This document shows, piece by piece, positions 6,970 to 13,970 of a stretch of 21,601 nucleotides of DNA. The stretch covers positions 1-21,601 of the forward strand of contig JBDIBA010000032.1 in the NCBI GenBank assembly GCA_039812705.1, read 5' to 3'. The notes under the pieces are model-generated. The model saw only the letters and a list, made by a program, of their open reading frames with translations. It made no database searches and was not told the origin of the DNA. The translations under genes were made by a program, and so were the position numbers. This DNA is from JBDIBA01 sp039812705. Its GTDB lineage: Bacteria > Actinomycetota > Acidimicrobiia > Acidimicrobiales > JBBSGY01. The number at the start of each line of letters is the position of its first letter. The stretch's first letter is position 1.

Positions 6970-8421
6970 ATGGCTTTTGCACGCGAAGAGGTGATTGTTC
7001 CCGAGTATTTGCGAGGCGCTGTCTCGCAAGCCGGAAACACCTCTTCACCTGCAATTCGTCGTGCAATCGCCTTGGCCGAGGTCGGTGCCGGTTCCCCCTC
7101 CGGTGCCGACCTCGCATCTTTTTCAGAGCCCGTTTCGCCGGGCACCGCCCCAGCGGCACCCAGAGACACTCGACTGAGCGCCAGAACGCCGATCGCGAGA
7201 TTCCTCGCCGTGACTTCGGTCACGACGGCTCCCCCAGCCGTTGAGATGGCCGTTGAGATGGCCCCTGTGGCTCCGCTGGCCCGCCCAGCTGCACCTCAGA
7301 GTCCTGCCATTCCAATGGCTCCGACGGCCCGCATGACACCAATCAAGCCAACGGCAGTCACCTCGACCAGAGCTCCGCAGGCAGCTCCGGCCTCGCCCGC
7401 ACCCAAGGCGGCACTGCCTAAGCGCCTTGCCTCTCCCGGCCAGGAACCGGTAAGCCTTCGCCAGGCCAGCTTGATCCACCAAAGCCCGTGGGGCCTCGAT
7501 CAGCTCGCTCTCTGGCTTGCCGAGTCAAGCACTTCCGCACGCGATGCTCAGGCCTATTCAGGTCATTCAATTCGCCGCTACCTGCCTGCGGAACTTGACG
7601 CAGACGCATTGCTTGGAAGCTCACAAGATTTCCAAGACGCTGTTGCCGAGTTTGTAACTCGTCAAACACGCTCAAGCCGCCTGCTCAGCTCGCAAGCCGA
7701 AGAGTCGCTTCGCGCTCGTGTCGACGAAGCAATGGCCGGCAGTCGCCACCTAATCGACACATGCCCCCCAAGTGTCAAACGTGCCGTTCCGGCTTTCCTT
7801 GCAACAACGGTCGTTACCGCTGCATTGATGTTCAACGGCGCGCAAAGCGGAGTCGCTCACGCAGAGTTCGCGGCTCAAGCAGAACGCGGTGTAGAAGCAA
7901 CGGCAAGTCGCAATCAAATTGCAGTTGACCCCGCACAAGTTGCGCCAACAACAACTACAGTACCAGTCGCGCCGCCAGTCGTTCCCGTCGCTGCGGTTGC
8001 GCCTGCTCCCGCGCCAGCACCCGCTCCTCCGCCTCCGCGCGAGTGGGTTAGCCCGCTGGCATCTCCTCGTCTGACTTCGGGATTTGGCGGTCGCGTTCAC
8101 CCGATCACAAAGAGGTACACGGGTCACGAAGGCATTGACTACGCGGCTCCCACCGGAACACCAATTTACGCTGCAACAGGCGGCAAGGTTGTTTTTGCGG
8201 GACGCGAAGGTGGCTATGGCAACTACACATGCATTGCCAAAGACGCCGTAATCAAGACTTGTTATGGACACCAAAGCAAGATCTCGGTCAAGGTCGGACA
8301 GACCGTCACTGCAGGCCAAATCATTGGTGCGGTTGGCAACACCGGCAATTCAACCGGTGCTCACCTCCACTTCGAGGTGCGGGTTAACGGCACGCCCGTC
8401 AACCCGACCAAGTACGTCTAG
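6970..8421 (+). CDS. Membrane-anchored M23 family metallopeptidase
   Basis: The C-terminal 120 residues form a LytM/M23 zinc endopeptidase domain, which cuts peptide cross-links in peptidoglycan. Numbered from ATG 6970 (483 residues), the zinc ligands are His386 and Asp390 (HEGID) and His467 in HLHFE; His434 (YGHQ) completes the site. Cys421 and Cys431 could form a disulfide. A single hydrophobic segment at about residues 272-292 is followed by a Pro/Ala-rich linker (about 325-355), placing the peptidase outside. The long N-terminal half (about 270 residues: a Pro/Ala-rich stretch, then a charged helical region) would be cytoplasmic, and I do not recognise it. A TTG at 6961 is an alternative start. 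The gene converges on the VOC gene, both stops falling in one CTAG. Confidence 0.85.
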   Translation: MAFAREEVIVPEYLRGAVSQAGNTSSPAIRRAIALAEVGAGSPSGADLASFSEPVSPGTAPAAPRDTRLSARTPIARFLAVTSVTTAPPAVEMAVEMAPVAPLARPAAPQSPAIPMAPTARMTPIKPTAVTSTRAPQAAPASPAPKAALPKRLASPGQEPVSLRQASLIHQSPWGLDQLALWLAESSTSARDAQAYSGHSIRRYLPAELDADALLGSSQDFQDAVAEFVTRQTRSSRLLSSQAEESLRARVDEAMAGSRHLIDTCPPSVKRAVPAFLATTVVTAALMFNGAQSGVAHAEFAAQAERGVEATASRNQIAVDPAQVAPTTTTVPVAPPVVPVAAVAPAPAPAPAPPPPREWVSPLASPRLTSGFGGRVHPITKRYTGHEGIDYAAPTGTPIYAATGGKVVFAGREGGYGNYTCIAKDAVIKTCYGHQSKISVKVGQTVTAGQIIGAVGNTGNSTGAHLHFEVRVNGTPVNPTKYV

Positions 8422-9182
8422 CCACGCATTTCGAACATTCCAAACAAAGCACCTTGTGGGTCTCTGTACAACGCCTTGCGCGCAATTGGAATCTGTTCGA
8501 TGTTGCCAACCGGTTGTCCACCAAGACGTTCAATGTCGTGTGTTGTTGCATCAAGGTCTGAACAAACGAAGTAGTTGACCCACGTGGCCGACGTGTTGCC
8601 CAACGAAGCAGGCTGGTCGCGCATGACACCTGCAACAAAGTCGTTCAACATGATTGTGTAATAACCGTCGGTGCCTTCCCACGGCGATACTTCCCAGTTG
8701 AACACTTGCTTGTAAAAGTCCGTTACTTGACCAACGTTGGACGAGTTCAATTCCGAAGCCATCCAGGCACCGGCTTCGTTACCAATCTGCGCACCCTTGT
8801 GCGACTTGGGTTGCCAGACTCCGACGAACGAGCCCCCTGGGTCCGCAAAGCCACCAAAGGTGCCCTTTTCTGAGACCTCGGCAGCCGGAACGATGACGGT
8901 GGCTCCGTTTTGCTCGGCTACTTCAAGCGACTTCGCGGCGTCATCGGTGCAGACGTACATGTTCCACGAGTCGCGCTGCTCGGGCGACATCGTTGGCGCC
9001 AGACCACAAACTCGCTTTCCGTTGAGCAACATGTTCTGGTAGCCGCCCATGGCCGGATCTGGATCGGCTTCTGGAACCCAGCCGAAGAGCTGGCCGTAGA
9101 ACTGCCTTGATGCCTCGGTGTTGGTGCTGTTGAGATCCAACCAGCACATCCGATTTGGCTCGTATTGATCGAAGATCGCCAT
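8418..9182 (-). CDS. Two-domain VOC (glyoxalase/bleomycin-resistance-like) protein
   Basis: The 254-residue protein is a tandem duplication of the vicinal-oxygen-chelate fold. The first domain (about residues 1-125) begins MCWLDLNSTNTEASRQFYGQLFGW and ends DPGGSFVGVWQ. The second (about 130-254) repeats this as ASELNSSNVGQVTDFYKQVFNWE and DPQGALFGMFE. It resembles the actinobacterial SCO-type hydroxylase/glyoxalase-like proteins of unknown substrate. No membrane or signal segment is visible. The start is supported by AAGGGG five bases before the ATG. It is the only minus-strand gene in the window and is transcribed away from flgB. Two 11-bp repeats, 21 bp apart, lie just upstream. No link to motility is apparent. 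Confidence 0.85.
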   Translation of the reverse strand: MAIFDQYEPNRMCWLDLNSTNTEASRQFYGQLFGWVPEADPDPAMGGYQNMLLNGKRVCGLAPTMSPEQRDSWNMYVCTDDAAKSLEVAEQNGATVIVPAAEVSEKGTFGGFADPGGSFVGVWQPKSHKGAQIGNEAGAWMASELNSSNVGQVTDFYKQVFNWEVSPWEGTDGYYTIMLNDFVAGVMRDQPASLGNTSATWVNYFVCSDLDATTHDIERLGGQPVGNIEQIPIARKALYRDPQGALFGMFEMRG

Positions 9183-9210
9183 TGTTGTCCCCTTTGGAGT
9201 CGAGTCTTTG

Positions 9211-9242
9211 ATTCCCCGCCTGTCTACCGAGAATCCCCGCCT
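9211..9242. promoter_or_regulatory. Pair of 11-bp direct repeats upstream of the VOC gene
   Basis: ATTCCCCGCCT (9211-9221) and AATCCCCGCCT (9232-9242) match at 10 of 11 positions and are spaced 21 bp, two helical turns, 29 bases or more before the VOC start. Same-face direct repeats like these are often regulator sites, but no regulator is identified. The rest of the 9183-9396 gap holds only the flgB promoter candidate. Confidence 0.35.
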
Positions 9243-9298
9243 TCCTCAAGGGCCATCAGGGCATTTGGCCACTTTTCGTGACCGAATACAGTCGCTCT

Positions 9299-9325
9299 TC
9301 AGGTTTTCGCCCTTGCTGCCGATGT
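9299..9325 (+). promoter_or_regulatory. Candidate FliA/WhiG-type promoter of the flgB operon
   Basis: TCAG (9299-9302), exactly 15 bases, then GCCGATGT (9318-9325). The -10 box matches six of eight positions of GCCGATAA, and the spacing is that of sigma-28 family promoters. It lies 71 bases before the flgB ATG. The shape is shared with the elements at 714-740 and 13868-13894. Confidence 0.55.
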
Positions 9326-9396
9326 ATTTAATGAGCACGGACTGCTCGGAACCTCACGCCACGGATGGGCGTTGAACACCTCAGTACAGGGGAACC

Positions 9397-9732
9397 ATGA
9401 GGACCGAGATACAGGCCACAATCAATGCGTCTCTTCACGGGTTGACCGACCGCCAGAAGGCTGTCGCCAACAACCTGTCGAACATCGAGACACCTGGTTT
9501 TCTCGCCAAGCGCGTCGACTTCGAATCAGCGCTGAAGCGCGCCATTTCAACCGACAGCGCAGTCAACCTCAAGACACGTCGCACGGTTTCACTTGACGAA
9601 ACAAACGTCAACGGAAACAACGTCAACCTCGACAACGAGACGGTTAGCGCAGTCGAAACCGAACTTCGCTACCAAGCAATGATCTCCGCGATGAACAGCC
9701 AGTTCCGCACTCTCCGCACGGCGATGGGATAA
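9397..9732 (+). CDS. flgB: Flagellar basal-body rod protein FlgB
   Basis: FlgB is a proximal rod subunit in the cell envelope, exported by the flagellar type III system. The 111-residue product contains the rod-family N-terminal motif LTDRQKAVANNLSNIETPGF (about residues 17-36), and it ends with a coiled-coil helix (AVETELRYQAMISAMNSQFRTL). Its length is slightly below the usual 130 residues, with a compact central part. The ATG at 9397 follows AGGGGAA at a good distance. It is the first gene of the flgB-to-fliH operon; flgC begins 4 bases after its stop. Confidence 0.94.
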   Translation: MRTEIQATINASLHGLTDRQKAVANNLSNIETPGFLAKRVDFESALKRAISTDSAVNLKTRRTVSLDETNVNGNNVNLDNETVSAVETELRYQAMISAMNSQFRTLRTAMG

Positions 9733-9736
9733 CGAA

Positions 9737-10138
9737 ATGCCATTGTTCAACGAGCTCAGCATCAACGGATCTGGATTGCACGCCTACCGCAAGTGGATGG
9801 ATGCAATTTCAGACAACATCGCAAACATCAACACCACATCGGCAACAAACGAAGACGCGTTTCGCGAGCGTTTTGTGCAAGTGCAGTCGGCAAACGTCAA
9901 CCGCACTGGTGGCGGTGTGGTTGTTAACCAGGTTCGTTACGGCAGTGGCGAGGGTCGCATTGTCAACCAGCCAGAAAACCCCATTGCAGACGCTGAAGGC
10001 AACGTAAAGCTGCCAAACATCGACCTGGCTTCACAGATGACAAACCTCATTGTTGCGCAGCGTGCGTACCAAGCAAACGTTCAGGCAATTGAGCGCGCAC
10101 GTAACGCGTATCAACAAGCACTCACTTTGGGCAAGTAA
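9737..10138 (+). CDS. flgC: Flagellar basal-body rod protein FlgC
   Basis: FlgC is a proximal rod component that stacks with FlgB and FlgF. The 133-residue product has the N-terminal rod motif GSGLHAYRKWMDAISDNIAN (residues 11-30), with INTTSATNEDAFRERF in place of the common NVNTTRT.DG..Y. The C-terminal part is textbook FlgC: a PENPIADAEGNVKLPNID element, then MTNLIVAQRAYQANVQAIE. The start lies 4 bases after flgB. fliE begins 12 bases after the stop, behind an AAGGGA ribosome-binding site. The order flgB-flgC-fliE is one of the most widely conserved in flagellar gene clusters. Confidence 0.95.
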   Translation: MPLFNELSINGSGLHAYRKWMDAISDNIANINTTSATNEDAFRERFVQVQSANVNRTGGGVVVNQVRYGSGEGRIVNQPENPIADAEGNVKLPNIDLASQMTNLIVAQRAYQANVQAIERARNAYQQALTLGK

Positions 10139-10150
10139 GGGACCGACTAG

Positions 10151-10465
10151 ATGGCTATTGCAGGAATTGGTGGCGTTGGGTCTTTTAGCCCGATTGACTT
10201 CCCAGCGGTAAAACCAAACGCAGGTACTCAGTCGGCAGACCAAGCCGAGGGTTTCGGCGCACGCCTTAACGGCGCGCTTGAGAACCTTCAGCAAACCACG
10301 GACAACTCCGACAAGTTGGCAGCACAAATGGCAACCGGTGAACTCACCGACGTCCACGACTACATGATTGCCGCCACGCAAACCGAACTTGCCACCCAGC
10401 TGACCGTTGCAGTGCGCAACAAGGCTGTTGACGCATTCAACCAAATCATGAACATGGCGGTCTGA
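10151..10465 (+). CDS. fliE: Flagellar hook-basal body protein FliE
   Basis: FliE is the small adaptor between the MS-ring and the rod. The 104-residue product has the expected form: a variable N-terminus, then FGARLNGALENLQQTTDNSDKLAAQMATGE and the conserved closing block VHDYMIAATQTELATQLTVAVRNKAVDAFNQIMNM (each split here from one continuous C-terminal domain). The length is normal for the family. It sits between flgC and fliF, and only three bases separate its stop from the fliF ATG, so translation is probably coupled. Confidence 0.93.
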   Translation: MAIAGIGGVGSFSPIDFPAVKPNAGTQSADQAEGFGARLNGALENLQQTTDNSDKLAAQMATGELTDVHDYMIAATQTELATQLTVAVRNKAVDAFNQIMNMAV

Positions 10466-10468
10466 TAG

Positions 10469-12094
10469 ATGCCATCGATTGACACCGCTGCACTGCGTGA
10501 CCGTGCCCAAGGCTTTCTAAGCGGCTTCTCTGCCGGCCAGCGTGCAGTTGTCATCTTGGCAATCGTCGGACTGATCGGCGGTGGCGCGCTGTTTGCTCAG
10601 TGGGCAGCAACGCCAAACCTGGTGCCGCTTTTCTCAAGCCTCACCACCGACGACGCATCTGCAATGACCCAAGAACTGTCCAAGAAGTCCGTCACCTACA
10701 AGTTGACCGACGGCGGACGCACAATCCTTGTTCCAGAACGCGATGTCTACCAACTTCGTCTCGACATGGCGGGCGCCGGCCTCACCGCAGGCAACAGCGA
10801 GGGTTACAAGTTGCTGGACAACGGATCAAGCGTTACACAGTCACAGTTCCGCGAGCAGATCAACTATCAGCGCGCGTTGGAAGGCGAACTTTCCAAGACA
10901 ATCGGCTCCATTGAAGGTGTAAAGAGCGCCCAGGTCCACTTGGTTATTCCAAAAGAAGACGTGTTCAGCCAAGACACCGTTAAGCCAACGGCTTCTGTGT
11001 TGATCAGCAACCAGCAAGGCCGCACTCTTTCGAGCCAGACCGTGCAGTCAATCGTCAACCTGACCGCAACATCTGTTCAGGGTTTGACGGCAGACAACGT
11101 CACCGTTGCAGATGCAACCGGGCGACTGTTGAGCGCGAATGGTTCAACCGGTGGCGATGGCAACGAAGCGCAGAACCAACAAACCGCCGCTACCGAAAGC
11201 CTCTTGAACACCAAGATTGCAAGCCTTCTGACACCAGTTGTCGGTGACGGCAAGGCAATCGTGCAAACTCGCGCCGAACTCAACTGGGACAAGTCAAAGA
11301 GCACAACCGAACTATTCAACCCCTCGAACAAGCAAGCCGCGGTCAAAAGCGAAAACACTACTGCCGAGGTCTATGGCGCAAACGGCGCCGGCGGCAGCGC
11401 GGCAACGGGCTGTGTTGGCGTTGGAACACCGGTTAACGGCGTGTGTCAAACACCACAGGGCAACGGTGCAGGCGCTGGCACCGACGGCGGCTACTCGAAC
11501 ACAAGTGCAACACGCGACTTTGCAAACGACCGTCAGGTAACCGAAACCGAAGCAGCAATTGGCACGCCAAAGCGCATCACGGTTGCAGTTGTTCTCGACT
11601 CGAACGCAACCGGCGTTGACACCACACAGGTTGAAAACCTTGTAACTCAAGCTGCAGGTCTTCAACCGGCACGCGGCGACACCGTCACGGTCAGCCGCAT
11701 GCCATTTGATGCAACGGCTTCTGAAGCTGCCGAAAAAGCAGCAGAGGCTGCCGACAAGGAAAAGAAGACCGCGCAGATGATGGACTTCATCAAGATTGGC
11801 GCGACCATCCTCATCATCCTGGTTGTCCTTGGCGGTCTGTTCATCTCCACCAAGCGCCGCGCCAAGAACTACACCCAGTCCATCCCGCTTTCGATGGCTG
11901 AACTTGACGCAGCAATGCCTCCGCTTGGTGAAATTCCAACTGCAGAACCCGACCTTGCAATTGCACCGCTTGAAGAGACTCCAGAAGCTTTGGAGCGCGC
12001 GAAGGTGGACCGCGAGATTGGCGATCTGATTGAACGTCAGCCTGATGAAGTGGCTCAGTTGCTCCGTGGATGGCTTGCTGACCGGAGGAATTGA
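10469..12094 (+). CDS. fliF: Flagellar MS-ring protein FliF
   Basis: FliF forms the membrane-spanning MS-ring on which the motor and export gate assemble. The 541-residue protein has two transmembrane helices (about residues 24-46 and 438-460), with the ring-building motifs between them: YRLDMAGAGL-like helix near 95-105, ALEGELSKTIGSIEGVKSAQ (136-155) and VHLVIPKEDVF. The cytoplasmic C-terminus (about 507-541, ending QLLRGWLADRRN) is the FliG-binding segment. A Gly/Ala/Ser-rich insert around residues 302-345 in the extracytoplasmic part contains two cysteines (315 and 326), the only Cys in the protein. Its stop overlaps the start of fliG by one base. Confidence 0.96.
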   Translation: MPSIDTAALRDRAQGFLSGFSAGQRAVVILAIVGLIGGGALFAQWAATPNLVPLFSSLTTDDASAMTQELSKKSVTYKLTDGGRTILVPERDVYQLRLDMAGAGLTAGNSEGYKLLDNGSSVTQSQFREQINYQRALEGELSKTIGSIEGVKSAQVHLVIPKEDVFSQDTVKPTASVLISNQQGRTLSSQTVQSIVNLTATSVQGLTADNVTVADATGRLLSANGSTGGDGNEAQNQQTAATESLLNTKIASLLTPVVGDGKAIVQTRAELNWDKSKSTTELFNPSNKQAAVKSENTTAEVYGANGAGGSAATGCVGVGTPVNGVCQTPQGNGAGAGTDGGYSNTSATRDFANDRQVTETEAAIGTPKRITVAVVLDSNATGVDTTQVENLVTQAAGLQPARGDTVTVSRMPFDATASEAAEKAAEAADKEKKTAQMMDFIKIGATILIILVVLGGLFISTKRRAKNYTQSIPLSMAELDAAMPPLGEIPTAEPDLAIAPLEETPEALERAKVDREIGDLIERQPDEVAQLLRGWLADRRN

Positions 12095-13095
12095 TGGCGC
12101 GCGTAATCACTGGCCCACAGAAGGCCGCAATGATCTTGGTCCACCTTGGGCCGCAAAAGGCCCAGAAGGTTCTCGCCAACATGCGCGAGAGCGAGATTGA
12201 AGACCTCATGGCAGAGGTTGCTCGTCTTGGCGATGTTGACCCGAAGCAAATGGAAAAGACACTCGTCGAACTTCGCGACCTGGCATCTGCACGCACCTAC
12301 TTTGCAAAAGGTGGCATGGACTTTGCACGAGAGATGTTGGAAAACACTCTTGGCAAGGACAAGGCGCGCGACATCATCGAACGCCTCACCGTGCAGACAA
12401 TGGAGCTGCCGTTTGAGTTCTTGCGTCAAGCCGACCCTCGCCAGGTGTTGACGTTCCTTCAGGAAGAACACCCTCAAACAATTGCGCTTGTGCTCGCGCA
12501 CATCACGCCTGACCAAGCCGCATTGGTAATGAGTGGCCTCGCCGAAACAGTGCAGGCCGAAGTCGCAAGTCGCATTGCGCAAATGGATCGCACCAGCCCG
12601 GAAGTCATCCGTCAGGTTGAAACCGTGTTGGAGCGCAAGTCTTCAACGTTGTTGCAACCTTCTGAAAGCTCGACGGCCGGTGGCATTCAGCCCCTCGTCG
12701 AGATTCTCAACCGTTCAGATCGCACAACTGAAAAAGTCATTCTCGAAAATCTCGCGCGCACGAACCCGCAGCTTGCTGAAGAAGTGCGTAATCGCATGTT
12801 CGTCTTTGAGGACATCGTGTCGCTGGAAGACCGTTCGGTGCAGCTGGTTCTTCGCGAAATCGACTCGAAAGAACTCGCCATTGCCCTCAAGAGTGTTCCG
12901 GACAAGGTTCGTGACAAGGTGACTTCCAACATGAGTGAGCGCGCTGCCATCACCTTGAAAGAAGAGATCGAACTGCTGCCACCAACACGCATGAAGCAGG
13001 TCGAAGAGGCACAAGGCAACGTCGTAAAGGTCATTCGCAAGCTGGAAGAGTCCGGTCAGATCGTGTTGTCACGAGGCGGCGAAGAGTTTGTCTGA
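12094..13095 (+). CDS. fliG: Flagellar motor switch protein FliG
   Basis: FliG is the rotor protein that contacts the stator and switch. The 333-residue product shows all parts: an N-terminal FliF-binding domain (GPQKAAMILVHLGPQKAQKVL), the middle domain with the EHPQ motif (125-128) that binds FliM, a GG hinge near residue 196-197, and a C-terminal torque helix with alternating charges (QLVLREIDSKELAIALK, about 240-256) preceded by MFVFEDI. ATG 12094 is chosen over the in-frame TTG 12091 because GGAGG lies 5 bases upstream. The start overlaps the fliF stop by one base, and the fliH start lies inside its last codons. FliM and FliN, its partners, are not in the window. Confidence 0.96.
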   Translation: MARVITGPQKAAMILVHLGPQKAQKVLANMRESEIEDLMAEVARLGDVDPKQMEKTLVELRDLASARTYFAKGGMDFAREMLENTLGKDKARDIIERLTVQTMELPFEFLRQADPRQVLTFLQEEHPQTIALVLAHITPDQAALVMSGLAETVQAEVASRIAQMDRTSPEVIRQVETVLERKSSTLLQPSESSTAGGIQPLVEILNRSDRTTEKVILENLARTNPQLAEEVRNRMFVFEDIVSLEDRSVQLVLREIDSKELAIALKSVPDKVRDKVTSNMSERAAITLKEEIELLPPTRMKQVEEAQGNVVKVIRKLEESGQIVLSRGGEEFV

Positions 13096-13780
13096 TCAAC
13101 GTCTTGCACTTGTTCGCGAAGCTGCTGCGCGTCAGGCAAAGCAACCGGTTTCGGGAAACAAGGCATCGGTCTTTCGTGGTGATCAAGCAAGCGTTGCTGC
13201 ATCGGCAAGCCTTTTGTCAGACAGCTTCGACAAGACGTTCGAGAAACAAGTCAAGCCAAGCACTGCAGCAGAGCGCCTCGAAATCGAGCGGGCAAATGCA
13301 ATGCAGCAGGGCTATCAAGACGGAATCTTGGCAGCCAAGGCCGAAGTTGAAGCCGCACTCGAAGACGCCAACGTTCGCGTCAAACGCTTGCTCGCAGCAC
13401 TTGGCGAAGCCGTCAACGACTTTGACCAAAGACAAACAGTTGCTTTGCATGAAGTCGAAGACGTGATCGCCGCCGGCGCATTGGCCATTGCGGAGTCCGT
13501 CTTGCAGCGCGAAATTGCGTCAGCCACCGACCCTGGCGCCGAAGCAATCGCGCGAGCACTCAAGCTGGCTCCCGAAAGCGGCGATGTCGTCGCACGTCTC
13601 CACCCCGATGACGTAACCACGTTGTCGATGGACTCGATTGAGGTCACCGGCCGCCAGATTTCCGTGGTCGGCGACCCCGAAATTGAGCCCGGTGGGGCTG
13701 TTTTGATGATTGGCGACCTGAGGATCGATGCCCAGGTCAGCTCTGCCCTGAAATCGGTTCGCAGAGCCCTTCGCGTCTAG
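13088..13780 (+). CDS. fliH: Flagellar export-ATPase regulator FliH
   Basis: FliH binds the ATPase FliI and docks it at the export gate. The 230-residue product has a polar N-terminus, a long central helix (about residues 55-130, Ala/Glu/Lys/Arg-rich), and a C-terminal domain with ARLHPDDV and the GRQISVVGDPEIEPGGAVLMIG...RIDAQ segment that is diagnostic of FliH and V-ATPase subunit E-like proteins. The start is a TTG at 13088 inside the last codons of fliG, an overlap of 8 bases, so translational coupling is likely. It is the last gene of its operon: a small hairpin with a T-rich tail follows, and fliI starts from its own promoter candidate. Confidence 0.9.
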   Translation: MSDQRLALVREAAARQAKQPVSGNKASVFRGDQASVAASASLLSDSFDKTFEKQVKPSTAAERLEIERANAMQQGYQDGILAAKAEVEAALEDANVRVKRLLAALGEAVNDFDQRQTVALHEVEDVIAAGALAIAESVLQREIASATDPGAEAIARALKLAPESGDVVARLHPDDVTTLSMDSIEVTGRQISVVGDPEIEPGGAVLMIGDLRIDAQVSSALKSVRRALRV

Positions 13781-13809
13781 CCCTCTCGGATCAAATCTGG
13801 CCGTGATTT

Positions 13810-13830
13810 AGGGCAGATATGCCCTTATTT
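13810..13830 (+). terminator. Intrinsic terminator-like hairpin after fliH
   Basis: AGGGCA (13810-13815) and TGCCCT (13820-13825) pair around a GATA loop, followed by TATTT, 30 bases after the fliH stop. The stem is short but GC-rich with a U-rich tail. It overlaps a separate perfect palindrome, CCTTA-TT-TAAGG (13823-13834), which could be an operator. Confidence 0.5.
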
Positions 13831-13867
13831 AAGGCACATTTGGGCCTAATGACCACTGGATGGGGCC

Positions 13868-13894
13868 TCAATTTCTCACGAATAGTGCCGATCA
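13868..13894 (+). promoter_or_regulatory. Candidate FliA/WhiG-type promoter of the fliI operon
   Basis: TCAA (13868-13871), exactly 15 bases, then GCCGATCA (13887-13894). The -10 box matches seven of eight positions of GCCGATAA. It lies 76 bases before the fliI start and downstream of the fliH terminator-like hairpin, so fliI-fliK appears to be a separate transcription unit. Confidence 0.6.
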
Positions 13895-13970
13895 AATAAG
13901 TAAGCACTAAACGTGGACGCAGGATGCGCCACCAGACTTCACGGATGACCGCCTTGGAGGCCCCAACGCC

